Source: Sphingopyxis sp. JAI108
GTDB taxonomy: Bacteria; Pseudomonadota; Alphaproteobacteria; Sphingomonadales; Sphingomonadaceae
Length of the DNA: 64,000 bases
Assembly (NCBI RefSeq): GCF_013410105.1
Contig: NZ_JACCCJ010000001.1
Location: 1,922,001 to 1,986,000 of the forward strand
Direction: 5' to 3'
Shown one piece after another: positions 37,832 to 46,416 of this stretch (positions are counted from its first letter, which is position 1; every line of letters begins with the position of its first letter). Made by a program: the position numbers and the translations under genes. The notes below the pieces were generated by a model that was given only the letters and a program-made list of their open reading frames with translations, had not been told where the DNA came from and did not search any database.

Positions 37832-38938
37832 ATGAATTTCGACGAACTGATCAAGCAAACGCGCGGGCGCCGCTCGCTGCTCCAGGCGCTTGGCGCCACG
37901 GCGGTCGGGATCAGTTTCGGCGGGCTCGCCGCCTGCAGCAAGGAAGGCGGCAAAACGCTCGCGAACGGCGAGGAAGCCAAGCTCAACTTCTACAATTGGG
38001 ACACCTATATCGGCGAGAATACGCTCGACGATTTCAAGCAGGCGACGGGCGTCGATGTGACGATGGACCTGTTCGACAGCAACGACGTGCTGTTCGCCAA
38101 GTTCAAGGCCGGCAACCCCGGCTATGACGTGATTGTGCCGTCGAATGATTTCGTCGAGCGGATGTCAAAGGCCGACATGCTGATGCCGCTCGACCATGCC
38201 CTCATTCCCAACAAGAAGAATATCGATCCCGCCTACATCAACGTCGAATATGACCTGCAGCGCAAATTTTCGATGCCCTACACCTGGCTCGCGCTCGGCA
38301 TCGGCTATCGCAAGTCGAAAGTGTCGGCGACGCCCGACAGCTGGAAAATCCTGTTCGACAGCCCCGAATATGCCGGCCGCATCGCCTGGCTGTCCGAAGC
38401 GGGCGACATGTTCCGTCTCTATGGCAAATATCTCGGCAAATCGGTCAATGCGCTGACCCCCGCGGACATTGCGACGATCGAAAAGATGATGATCAAGCAA
38501 AAGCCCAATGTGAAGAAATTCCACGAAGACGACGGGCAGGATCTGTTGCTCAAGGGCGACGTCGACGTCGTGCTCGAATATAATGGCGACATCGCGCAGG
38601 CGATGGTCGAGGACGACGACATCGACTTCGTCATTCCGAAGGAAGGCAGCCAGCTCAATTCAGACAATCTCTGTGTCCCGAAGGGCGCGCCGCACCCGAA
38701 GAATGCGCACGCCTTTATCAACTATATCCTAGACGCCAATGTCGACAAGCATATCACCGAGACGATCCTCTATCCGACGCCCAACGCGGCGGCGAAAAAA
38801 CTGATGCCCGACAGCTACAAGAATAATCCGGTCATCTTCCCGCCCGCCGACGCGCTCGCGAAATGCGAATATGCGCGGTTCAACGCCGAGCTTCAGCCCT
38901 TGTTCGAGGAAGCCTTCACCAGGGTTCGGGCCGCCTGA
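37832..38938 (+). CDS. potF: Polyamine ABC transporter, substrate-binding lipoprotein
   Basis: Periplasmic binding protein of the PotD/PotF family, 368 residues from the ATG at 37832 (GGGAGG upstream). The leader has RGRRSLLQALGATAVGISFGGLAACSK: a lipobox (LAAC) with a twin-arginine-like start, so it may be a Tat-exported lipoprotein. Family features: LNFYNWDTYIGENTLDDF near 61-78, YDVIVPSNDFVERM, and DVVLEYNGDIAQAM. Context points to putrescine rather than spermidine, but specificity is inferred. Confidence 0.92.
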   Translation: MNFDELIKQTRGRRSLLQALGATAVGISFGGLAACSKEGGKTLANGEEAKLNFYNWDTYIGENTLDDFKQATGVDVTMDLFDSNDVLFAKFKAGNPGYDVIVPSNDFVERMSKADMLMPLDHALIPNKKNIDPAYINVEYDLQRKFSMPYTWLALGIGYRKSKVSATPDSWKILFDSPEYAGRIAWLSEAGDMFRLYGKYLGKSVNALTPADIATIEKMMIKQKPNVKKFHEDDGQDLLLKGDVDVVLEYNGDIAQAMVEDDDIDFVIPKEGSQLNSDNLCVPKGAPHPKNAHAFINYILDANVDKHITETILYPTPNAAAKKLMPDSYKNNPVIFPPADALAKCEYARFNAELQPLFEEAFTRVRAA

Positions 38939-38960
38939 CGAACGGAAGGGGCATCGGGGG

Positions 38961-39866
38961 GTGGCCGAACAGGATTGGAGAACGAACAAGAGGGTCTTCG
39001 CGGCGGTGTCGCTGCCCACGCTCTTCTGGATCATTCTGTTCTTTCTCGTCCCGATGGCGATCGTCTGGCTCTACAGCTTCGGCGAGAACAGGGGCCTCAC
39101 CGACATCGAGATTTCGGGCACGCTCGACAATTACAAGCGCGCCACCGAGTGGCTCTACCTCACCATTTTCGGCAAGAGTTTCGCGGTCGCGGCGCTCGTC
39201 ACGCTGATCTGCCTGATCGTCGGCTTTCCGGTGGCAATGGCGATCACGTTCGCCAGCGAGAAATGGCGGCCGTGGCTGCTGCTCGGCATCATGCTGCCCT
39301 TCTGGACCAACCTCCTCATTCGCACCTATGCGCTGATGATGCTGCTCGGCACGCAGGGCTTCGCGAACAAGGGGCTGGGGGCGTTGTGGGACGGCGCGAG
39401 TTGGCTGAAATCGCTTGTCGGGCTTCAGCCGCTACCAACTTGGGAGCCGGTCGAGCTGCTCTTCAACAATTTCGCGGTCGTGTTCGGCCTCGTTTATGTC
39501 CACCTGCCCTTCATGGTGCTGCCGCTGTACGCCGCGCTCGACCGGCTCGACCGCAGCCTGATCGAAGCGAGCCTCGACCTGGGGGCCGGCCATTTCCGCA
39601 CGATCATGCGCATCGTCGTGCCGCTTGCTGCGCCGGGCATCGTTGCCGGGGTGATGATCACGCTGATCCCCGCGCTCGGTGCCTATCTGACCCCCGACCT
39701 GATGGGCGGAACCGACAGCCAGATGATCGCGAACGTGATCGAGCGGCAGTTCAAGAAGGCGAATGACTGGCCCTTTGGCGCCGCCCTTTCCTTCCTGCTC
39801 ATCTATGCGATGTTCATCCTGATCGCGCTGCAATCGATGCGCCGCAAAGTGCCGGAGGCGCGCTGA
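38961..39866 (+). CDS. potH: Polyamine ABC transporter permease 1
   Basis: Inner-membrane permease of the PotB/PotH type, 301 residues. The start is a GTG at 38961 after a purine-rich run (GGAAGG...GGGG); an open frame extends upstream but overlaps potF. Six membrane helices, first SLPTLFWIILFFLVPMAIVWL. The EAA loop, which docks to the ATPase, is ASLDLGAGHFRTIMRIVVPLAAPGI near 220-244. Overlaps the next permease by one base (TGATG). Confidence 0.93.
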   Translation: MAEQDWRTNKRVFAAVSLPTLFWIILFFLVPMAIVWLYSFGENRGLTDIEISGTLDNYKRATEWLYLTIFGKSFAVAALVTLICLIVGFPVAMAITFASEKWRPWLLLGIMLPFWTNLLIRTYALMMLLGTQGFANKGLGALWDGASWLKSLVGLQPLPTWEPVELLFNNFAVVFGLVYVHLPFMVLPLYAALDRLDRSLIEASLDLGAGHFRTIMRIVVPLAAPGIVAGVMITLIPALGAYLTPDLMGGTDSQMIANVIERQFKKANDWPFGAALSFLLIYAMFILIALQSMRRKVPEAR

Positions 39867-40708
39867 TGGCCCTCTTCGCCCGCACGCCGATCGCACCGCT
39901 CGAATATAGCCGGACGCTGTGGATGCGCCTCTGGGTCGGCGCGGTGATGCTGTTTCTCTACGCGCCGTTGATCGTGCTGATCATCTTCAGCTTCAACGAC
40001 AGCAAGCGCAACGTCGTGTGGCGCGGATTCACGACCAAATATTATGAAAAGGCGCTCGGAAACGACCAGTTGGTCGAGGCGCTCGTCAACTCGCTCACAA
40101 TTGCCGCGCTGGCGACGGTTGCCAGTCTTGTCCTCGGCGCGGTCGCCGCAGTGATGCTCTGGCGTTTCCGCTTCCCGCTGAAGGGCGTGGTCGATGGCAC
40201 CATATCGTTGCCGATCATCGTCCCAGAAATCTGCCTCGGCGTCGCCTTCCTGATGTTCTTCGCCGCGATCGACTGGCCGACCGATCTTGTCTGGCCGTTC
40301 AACCTCGGCGCGATCACCATCGCGCACATCACCTTCTGCTTCCCCTTCGTGACGATGGTTGTGCGCTCGCGTCTCGCGAGCTTCAACCGCGAGCAGGAAG
40401 AGGCGGCGAAGGATCTGGGCGCCAGCGAATGGCAGGTCTTCCGCGACGTGCTGATCCCGCACATCAGGCCCGCGCTGGTCGCGGGGGCGCTCTTGTCGTT
40501 CACGCTCAGCCTCGACGATTTTGTCATCACCTATTTCACCAGCGGCCCCGACACGATCACCTTTCCGGTGAAGGTCTATTCGATGGTCCGCTTTTCGGTG
40601 ACGCCGGAGGTCAATGCGGCTTCGACGCTGCTCATCATCCTCACCGTCGTCCTGACCTTCGTCGCGCTCAAGCTTCAGGGCGTGAAAGCCATTGCGGAAA
40701 CCCACTGA
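39866..40708 (+). CDS. potI: Polyamine ABC transporter permease 2
   Basis: Partner permease of the PotC/PotI type, 280 residues with six membrane helices, starting LWVGAVMLFLYAPLIVLIIFSF near residues 22-43. EAA loop AAKDLGASEWQVFRDVLIPHIRPAL near 174-198. Typical late motif FTLSLDDFVITYFTSGPDTITFPVKVYSM. Tightly packed between the first permease and the ATPase. Confidence 0.94.
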   Translation: MALFARTPIAPLEYSRTLWMRLWVGAVMLFLYAPLIVLIIFSFNDSKRNVVWRGFTTKYYEKALGNDQLVEALVNSLTIAALATVASLVLGAVAAVMLWRFRFPLKGVVDGTISLPIIVPEICLGVAFLMFFAAIDWPTDLVWPFNLGAITIAHITFCFPFVTMVVRSRLASFNREQEEAAKDLGASEWQVFRDVLIPHIRPALVAGALLSFTLSLDDFVITYFTSGPDTITFPVKVYSMVRFSVTPEVNAASTLLIILTVVLTFVALKLQGVKAIAETH

Positions 40709-40710
40709 CC

Positions 40711-41841
40711 ATGACCGAACCCGCCAAACCGATCATCCAGATCAAAAATGTCTCCAAACGTTTCGGCAAGGTCACCGCAGTCGACAATGTCAGCCTCGAC
40801 ATCAACGCCGGGGAGTTCTTCGTGCTTTTGGGCCCGTCGGGGTGCGGCAAGACGACACTACTCCGCATGATCGCAGGTTTCGAACTGCCAACTGAAGGCA
40901 AGATATTGATCGACGGGCATGACATGGCGGGAATCCCGCCGAACAGGCGGCCGGTGAACATGGTGTTCCAGAGCTACGCCGTGTTCCCGCACATGAGCGT
41001 CGCCGACAATGTCGCTTATGGCCTCAGGATCGCAGGGGTGAAGGGCGGCGAGGTCAGCGACCGCGTTGCCGAGGCGCTCGAACTCGTCAAGCTCGGCGGG
41101 TTCGAAGGCCGGATGCCCGACCAGATGTCGGGCGGGCAGCGCCAGCGCGTCGCGCTGGCGCGCAGCCTCGTGATGCGTCCCAAGGTGCTGCTGCTCGATG
41201 AACCGCTATCGGCGCTCGACGCCAAGCTGCGGGGGCAGATGCAGTTCGAGCTTTCGGATCTCCAGGAACGGGTCGGCATCACCTTCGTCACCGTTACCCA
41301 CGATCAGGACGAAGCGCTGTCGATGGCGTGCCGCATCGGCGTCATTAACAAGGGCGAAGTGGCGCAACTCGCGACGCCATCGGACCTCTACGAATATCCC
41401 GCCAACCGCTTCGTCGCCGATTTCGTCGGGTCGGTGAATATCTTCGAGGGCAAACTGACGCTCGACGACCCCGACAAGGCGGCGGTCGATTGTCCGGGGC
41501 TCGGCAAGGTCTATCTCAACCACGGCGTCACCGGCCCGCACGGCGCCGATGTCTGGATCGCGCTGCGCCCCGAGAAGATTTACCTTCACGTCCCCGGCGA
41601 AGGCAAGGCGGTCAAGGCCGCGGCGCAGGACGCCCCCGACGGCTATAATTTCGCGCGCGGCAAGATCAAAGGGATGAGCTATCTCGGCGACATAACCCTG
41701 TTCGAGATCGAGCTGGAATCGGGCGCGTGCCTCCGCGTGTCCCGCCCGAACCTGTCGCGGCATGATCAGGACGATTTCACCTGGGGCGACAAGGTCAGCA
41801 TGCACTGGCGGGCGGATAGCCCGGTTGTATTGTTGGGCTGA
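40711..41841 (+). CDS. potG: Polyamine ABC transporter ATPase
   Basis: ABC ATPase of the PotA/PotG type, 376 residues from the ATG at 40711, 2 bases after the permease stop. Walker A GPSGCGKTT at 41-49, Q-loop VFQSYAVFPHMSV, signature MSGGQRQRVALARSL from 139, Walker B VLLLDEPLSALD from 159, and the His switch VTVTHDQDEAL. A C-terminal TOBE domain (~290-370) is present. Last gene of the eastward operon puuA–puuB–puuA–potF–H–I–G. Confidence 0.95.
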   Translation: MTEPAKPIIQIKNVSKRFGKVTAVDNVSLDINAGEFFVLLGPSGCGKTTLLRMIAGFELPTEGKILIDGHDMAGIPPNRRPVNMVFQSYAVFPHMSVADNVAYGLRIAGVKGGEVSDRVAEALELVKLGGFEGRMPDQMSGGQRQRVALARSLVMRPKVLLLDEPLSALDAKLRGQMQFELSDLQERVGITFVTVTHDQDEALSMACRIGVINKGEVAQLATPSDLYEYPANRFVADFVGSVNIFEGKLTLDDPDKAAVDCPGLGKVYLNHGVTGPHGADVWIALRPEKIYLHVPGEGKAVKAAAQDAPDGYNFARGKIKGMSYLGDITLFEIELESGACLRVSRPNLSRHDQDDFTWGDKVSMHWRADSPVVLLG

Positions 41842-41881
41842 CACTGGGCCGTCCGGGCGGTGCCGGCGCAACCCACAAGAT

Positions 41882-41979
41882 CGTCATTGCGAGGAGTCGA
41901 AGGCGACGCGGCAATCTCCGGCCATCGGCCTTTTGCAGGGCGATAGCTTGAGATTGCTTCGCTCCGCTCGCAATGACGA
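41882..41979. repeat. Intergenic palindromic repeat, CGTCATTGCGAG type, second copy
   Basis: Outer arms CGTCATTGCGAG...  and ...CTCGCAATGACG pair, with GGCAATCTC/GAGATTGC-type inner arms. It belongs to the same family as 33487-33567. It fills the gap between the convergent potG and DUF808 genes and could double as a terminator structure. Confidence 0.8.
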
Positions 41980-41981
41980 AA

Positions 41982-42917
41982 TTAGTGGGCCTTCTTCCCA
42001 GGCAACAGATGCAGTGCGCCGACGATCAGCCCGCCAAGGAGCAGCCCGAAAATGCCCGCTCCGCCCGCATTGATCAGCCATTCCCAAACGCCCGCACCCG
42101 GCAGGTTCCCCGCCACGGCATGCGCGAAATCGTTGAGGCCATGGCCGATATTGCCGATATGATATTCGTCGAGGCCGTGCAGGAAAATCTGGCCACCCAC
42201 CCACAGCATCGCCGCCGTGCCGATCAGCGCCAGCGCCGCCAAGAGCTTGGGCATGAAGGACACGAGCCCGCGCCCGATCGCCCGGCGCGCGCTGTTGCCT
42301 TCCTTCGCCATGTGGAGGCCGATATCGTCCATCTTCACGATCAGCCCGACGACGCCGTAAACCGCTACAGTAATCGCGACAGCGACGACCGCGAGCGTGG
42401 CTGCGCGCATCGCGAAATGCTCGTCGAGCACCTCGTTCAATGCGATCACCATAATTTCGGCGGACAGGATGAAGTCGGTGCGCACCGCGCCCTTCACCAT
42501 CGTTTCTTCATGGTCCTGATCGGCGACGATCGCCGCGTCTTCGGCCAGACTCGTGTCGTGTTTCTGGAGCGAATGCAGCACCTTCTCTGCGCCCTCGAAA
42601 CAGAGATAGGCGCCGCCGAGCATCAGCAGCGGCGTGATCGCCCATTGCGCGACCGCCGAGAGCAGCAATAATGCCGGCACGATGAAGAGCAGCTTGTTGC
42701 GCAGCGAGCCCTTGGTGATCCGCCAGATGATCGGCAGCTCGCGATCGGGGGTGAAGCCGGTGACATAGCGCGGCGTCACCGCGGTATCGTCGACGACGAC
42801 CCCCGCCGCCTTGACTCCGGCCTTCGACGCCGCGGCGCCGATATCGTCGATGCTTGCCGCGGCGACCTTGGCGATGGTCGCAATATCATCGAGCAGGGCA
42901 AAAAGGCCGGAGGGCAT
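41982..42917 (-). CDS. DUF808 (YedI-like) membrane protein
   Basis: 311-residue inner-membrane protein of the DUF808/YedI family. Starts MPSGLFALLDDIATIAKVAAASIDDIGAAA, the family hallmark, followed by about six membrane helices (LLFIVPALLLLSAVAQWAITPLLMLGGAYLCFEGAEKVLH is the first pair). Function unknown; the family is sometimes listed as a putative transporter or tolerance protein. It lies 20 bases downstream of an aminotransferase in the leftward operon, which may be coincidental. Confidence 0.88.
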   Translation of the reverse strand: MPSGLFALLDDIATIAKVAAASIDDIGAAASKAGVKAAGVVVDDTAVTPRYVTGFTPDRELPIIWRITKGSLRNKLLFIVPALLLLSAVAQWAITPLLMLGGAYLCFEGAEKVLHSLQKHDTSLAEDAAIVADQDHEETMVKGAVRTDFILSAEIMVIALNEVLDEHFAMRAATLAVVAVAITVAVYGVVGLIVKMDDIGLHMAKEGNSARRAIGRGLVSFMPKLLAALALIGTAAMLWVGGQIFLHGLDEYHIGNIGHGLNDFAHAVAGNLPGAGVWEWLINAGGAGIFGLLLGGLIVGALHLLPGKKAH

Positions 42918-42937
42918 AAGGGTTTGGTCTTTCCTGT

Positions 42938-44311
42938 TTAGAGCGCGCGGAGTTTCGGCATCACTTCATCGAGCGATTTGCGGATGATGGCAACCATCTC
43001 GTCGATCTGGTCGGTGGTGATGATCAGCGGCGGGCACATGACCAGGCTGTCGCGGATGCCGCGCACCATCAGCCCGTTCGCGATACACGCGTCGCGCGCC
43101 ATCGGCCCCGCCGTGCCCTCGGCACCGCCGAAGCGCGCGCGCGTTTCCTTGTCCGCCACGATCTCGACCGCGCCGAGCAGCCCGACGGAGCGCGTCTCGC
43201 CGACGAGCGGGTGGTCGTTCAGCGTCGCGAGCGCCTTGGCGAGATGCGGACCGGTGACGCTGCCCGTGCGCTCGACGAGGCCTTCGCGCTCGATGATCTC
43301 GATATTCTTGAGCGCGACGGCGGCGCAGACCGGGTGCCCCGAATAGGTGAAGCCATGGACAAAATCGCCGCCGGTCTTCAGCATCTCGACGACATGGCTC
43401 GCGACCGCGGTCGCCGAAATCGGCAGGTAACCCGACGACAGCCCTTTCGCCATCGGCATCAGGTCGGGGGTGAAGCCCATCGTCTCATGGCCCCACATCT
43501 TGCCGGTGCGCCCGAAGCCGCAAATCACTTCGTCGGCGACGACGAGCAGGCCATATTTGCGCGCCACCGCCTCGACCTTGGGCCAATATCCCTTCGGCGG
43601 GATGATCACGCCGCCCGCGCCTTGCACCGGCTCGCCGATAAAGGCTGCGCACTTTTCGGGGCCGACCTCGATGATCTTGTCCTCGATCGCCTGCACACAG
43701 GCGTCGCAGAATTCCTCCTCGGTCATCCCCTGCCCTTCGCCATAGGCATAGGGTTGGCGGACATGCTCGACGCCGGGGATCGGCAGGTCGCCCTGCGCGT
43801 GCATGGCCTTCATGCCGCCGAGCGAAACGCCCGCGACGGTCGAGCCATGATAGGCGTTCCAGCGGCTGATGAAGACGGTGCGCTGGGGTTCGCCCTTCAG
43901 CTTCCAATAATGACGCACCATACGGAACACCGTGTCGTTCGCCTCACTGCCCGAGGCATTGAAAAAGACGTGCGGCAGGCGGTTTCCGGTAAGGCTCGCA
44001 ATCTTCGCCGCCAGCGTCACCGTCGGCGGCGTCGCGGTCTTGAAGAAGGTGTTGTAGAAGGGCAGCTCGCGCATCTGCGTGGCCGCCACTTCGACCAGCT
44101 CCTCGCGGCCATAACCGACGTTGACGCACCACAGGCCGGCCATGCCGTCGAGGATGCGGTGGCCGTCGCCGTCGTGGATGTAACAGCCCTCGGCGTGGGT
44201 GATGATGCGGCTGCCGCCGAGCTTTTCGATTTCGGCCCAATCGGCCTGTGCGGGAAGATGATGCGCGACGTCGAGGCGGCGCAGTTCGGCGATGTCGTGA
44301 TTGCGGGGCAT
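42938..44311 (-). CDS. Class III aminotransferase, putrescine/omega-amino type
   Basis: PLP enzyme of 457 residues, start at 44311 after AGGAG (43 upstream in-frame codons are discarded). Motifs: FFNASGSEANDTVFRMVRHYW, WNAYHGSTVAGVSLGG, EPVQGAGGVIIPPKGYWP, PLP Asp in VADEVICGFGRTGKMWG and Schiff-base Lys in MAKGLSSGYLPISA. It resembles SpuC/putrescine–pyruvate aminotransferases of pseudomonads. With PuuD downstream it supports a polyamine catabolic role, perhaps as a direct transamination route beside the gamma-glutamylated one. Confidence 0.9.
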   Translation of the reverse strand: MPRNHDIAELRRLDVAHHLPAQADWAEIEKLGGSRIITHAEGCYIHDGDGHRILDGMAGLWCVNVGYGREELVEVAATQMRELPFYNTFFKTATPPTVTLAAKIASLTGNRLPHVFFNASGSEANDTVFRMVRHYWKLKGEPQRTVFISRWNAYHGSTVAGVSLGGMKAMHAQGDLPIPGVEHVRQPYAYGEGQGMTEEEFCDACVQAIEDKIIEVGPEKCAAFIGEPVQGAGGVIIPPKGYWPKVEAVARKYGLLVVADEVICGFGRTGKMWGHETMGFTPDLMPMAKGLSSGYLPISATAVASHVVEMLKTGGDFVHGFTYSGHPVCAAVALKNIEIIEREGLVERTGSVTGPHLAKALATLNDHPLVGETRSVGLLGAVEIVADKETRARFGGAEGTAGPMARDACIANGLMVRGIRDSLVMCPPLIITTDQIDEMVAIIRKSLDEVMPKLRAL

Positions 44312-44429
44312 GTCAAACTCCTGATCGATGAGCCGCGCGTGGCGGCGAACGGACGTGGAAGGCGTCCGGTCGATCAGGGCGAGAAGCATAGCCGTGCGAG
44401 ATAGCGGTCGTATCGGGTGACGCGGCAAT

Positions 44430-45179
44430 TCATAGCGCACCTCTTAACGCGCGTCCGAGCAGCTGAAAATAGGTCCGGCTGTCACTGTTGTCGTCGGTCG
44501 CCCATTCGGGGTGCCATTGCACCGCAAGCAGCGGCGCGCCGTTCGGCCGCGCGCTATAGGCCTCGACCAGCCCGTCGGGCGCGCGCGCCTCGACCCTCAA
44601 TCCGTCGGCAAGCGCTCCGATGCCCTGATAGTGAACCGAATTCACGTCGAGCGACGGCGCGCCATAGGCCGAAGCCAGCACGCCGCCTTCGATCAGGTTG
44701 ACCTTGTGCCGATGGTCGAACATCGCGTCGAACGGCACGCCATCGGGCGCGTGATGGTGCAGCAATTCACCACTCGCCGACGTGTCGCGACGCAATGTGC
44801 CGCCGAGCGCCACATTGATTTCCTGAAAGCCGCGGCAGATACCGAAGAGGGGCCGCCGCGCCGCGATGACCGCCTCGACAAGATCGGTCATCATGCGGTC
44901 GCGATCGGGGTCGAAGGGCCCCTCGCCTTCGGACGCATCGCCATAGAGCGCAGGTTCGACATTCGATGGCGTGCCGGTGAGCAGCACCCCGTCGAGGCGC
45001 CCGACGATCTCAGCGCCGCGCATATGGTCGGGCAGCGATGGAATGATCAGTGCGGCGCAGTCGGCATGGCGCATTGCCGCGGTCGCGTAGCGATTGATCA
45101 CCGTCTGCGCGACCTCGGTCCCGACGGTGCGATTGCAGGCGATGATACCGAGGACGGGACGTTGCGACATGAGCGGCAT
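44430..45179 (-). CDS. puuD: Gamma-glutamyl-GABA hydrolase
   Basis: Class I glutamine-amidotransferase-like hydrolase that releases GABA and glutamate from gamma-glutamyl-GABA. 249 residues (ATG at 45179; a second ATG at 45170 is equally possible). Catalytic triad visible: Cys115 in FGICRGFQE, His223 and Glu225 in VQWHPEW. The oxyanion region LTGTPSNVEPALYG is present. The next gene in the leftward direction is the aminotransferase. PuuC, the aldehyde dehydrogenase that makes its substrate, is not encoded here. Confidence 0.92.
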   Translation of the reverse strand: MPLMSQRPVLGIIACNRTVGTEVAQTVINRYATAAMRHADCAALIIPSLPDHMRGAEIVGRLDGVLLTGTPSNVEPALYGDASEGEGPFDPDRDRMMTDLVEAVIAARRPLFGICRGFQEINVALGGTLRRDTSASGELLHHHAPDGVPFDAMFDHRHKVNLIEGGVLASAYGAPSLDVNSVHYQGIGALADGLRVEARAPDGLVEAYSARPNGAPLLAVQWHPEWATDDNSDSRTYFQLLGRALRGAL

Positions 45180-45214
45180 GCTGCCGATTTCGCCGCCCCC
45201 GCGCCAGAGAAATC

Positions 45215-46186
45215 TTAGGCGTGTTGGCGCGCGAAGGCGGCTGCGGCGCCGAAAAGGCCCGGCTGCGGGTGCGTGATCAGCTTTACGGGCAGCGCCGACA
45301 TAAAGCCTTCGAAGCGACCCTTTTCGATGAAGCGTTCAGGAAAGCCCGAGCGTACAAGACTGTCGCGGATGCGCAGCCCAAGACCACCGGCGATAACGAC
45401 GCCGCTAGCCCCCTGCGCCAGCGCCAGGTCGCCCGCGACGCTGCCCAGCGACAGGCAGAAGCGATCAACCGCCGCCGCGGCAAGGCTGTCGCCCCCTTCC
45501 ATCGCATTGGTCCAGATCGCCTTGTCGTCGAGCCGCGGGATCGCGCGCCCTTCGAGCGCCGCCAGCGTTTCATAAATATCGACGATACCTGGACCCGAGA
45601 CGATCCGTTCGATCGACACGCGGCGATGGCGCTTGCGCAGCCGCGCGAGGATCGCGTCCTCGATGCTGTCGAGCGGCGCGAAGTCGATATGCCCGCCCTC
45701 GGTCGCCTGCACCCGATAGTTGGCGCCGTCGCGCCAGATATGCGCGACGCCGAGGCCGGTTCCGGGCCCGATGATCGTGATCGTACCCATCGCGGGTAGC
45801 GGCTCGTCGGGGCCGGTCAGCCGCTCGAAATAGCTTTCGTCGGCCTGCGCGACCGCATGACCGACGGCCTCGAAATCATTGACGAGGACATAGCGGTCGA
45901 CGTCCATCTTCTCGTTGATCAGCGCCGGACGTATGATCCACGGATTGTTCGTGAACCGGATGATCTCGCCGCGCGTCGGCCCGGCGATCGCGATGGCCAC
46001 CGCGCGAGGCAGGGTTCCGCCCTGCTGGCGCTCGAAATCCTGCCACGCGGTCTGGAAGCTCGCATGATCCTTGGTATGCAGCGTCGTCGCTTCGCCGAGC
46101 GAGAGAACCCGGCCGCCCTCGATTTCCGCAATGGCGAAGCGCGCATGGGTTCCGCCGATATCGACCGTGACGATCCGTTCGCTCAT
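45215..46186 (-). CDS. glk: Glucokinase (ROK-independent, Glk type)
   Basis: Phosphorylates glucose at C6. 323 residues from the ATG at 46186, which follows GGGAGAG; the 52 upstream codons are spurious. ATP site VTVDIGGTHARFAIAE near residues 5-20, substrate region NNPWIIR, catalytic Asp in VLVNDFEAVGHA, and IIGPGTGLGVA. TEGGHIDFAP matches the E. coli-type Glk family. It is 35 bases upstream of puuD on the same strand, so the two may be cotranscribed. Confidence 0.93.
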   Translation of the reverse strand: MSERIVTVDIGGTHARFAIAEIEGGRVLSLGEATTLHTKDHASFQTAWQDFERQQGGTLPRAVAIAIAGPTRGEIIRFTNNPWIIRPALINEKMDVDRYVLVNDFEAVGHAVAQADESYFERLTGPDEPLPAMGTITIIGPGTGLGVAHIWRDGANYRVQATEGGHIDFAPLDSIEDAILARLRKRHRRVSIERIVSGPGIVDIYETLAALEGRAIPRLDDKAIWTNAMEGGDSLAAAAVDRFCLSLGSVAGDLALAQGASGVVIAGGLGLRIRDSLVRSGFPERFIEKGRFEGFMSALPVKLITHPQPGLFGAAAAFARQHA

Positions 46187-46416
46187 GACTCTCCCTTGCC
46201 GGTCCCGGTGCCGGTGCCATTGTGGAATGTCGCACAGCCGACAAGGATGCAACAGGGCATAGCTATGCGCGGTTCCCTGCCGCCGGGCGCGGCTCCCCAT
46301 CGCCGCTGAAGCCCGGCTTTGGAACCCTGCATTTTTTTCCAAGGCCGCGCCAGCACCGCTCCGTCTTGTGGTTGTCGCCGGGAAGAGGTCCCGGTCCCGA
46401 TCTCAAGAGGAACCCG

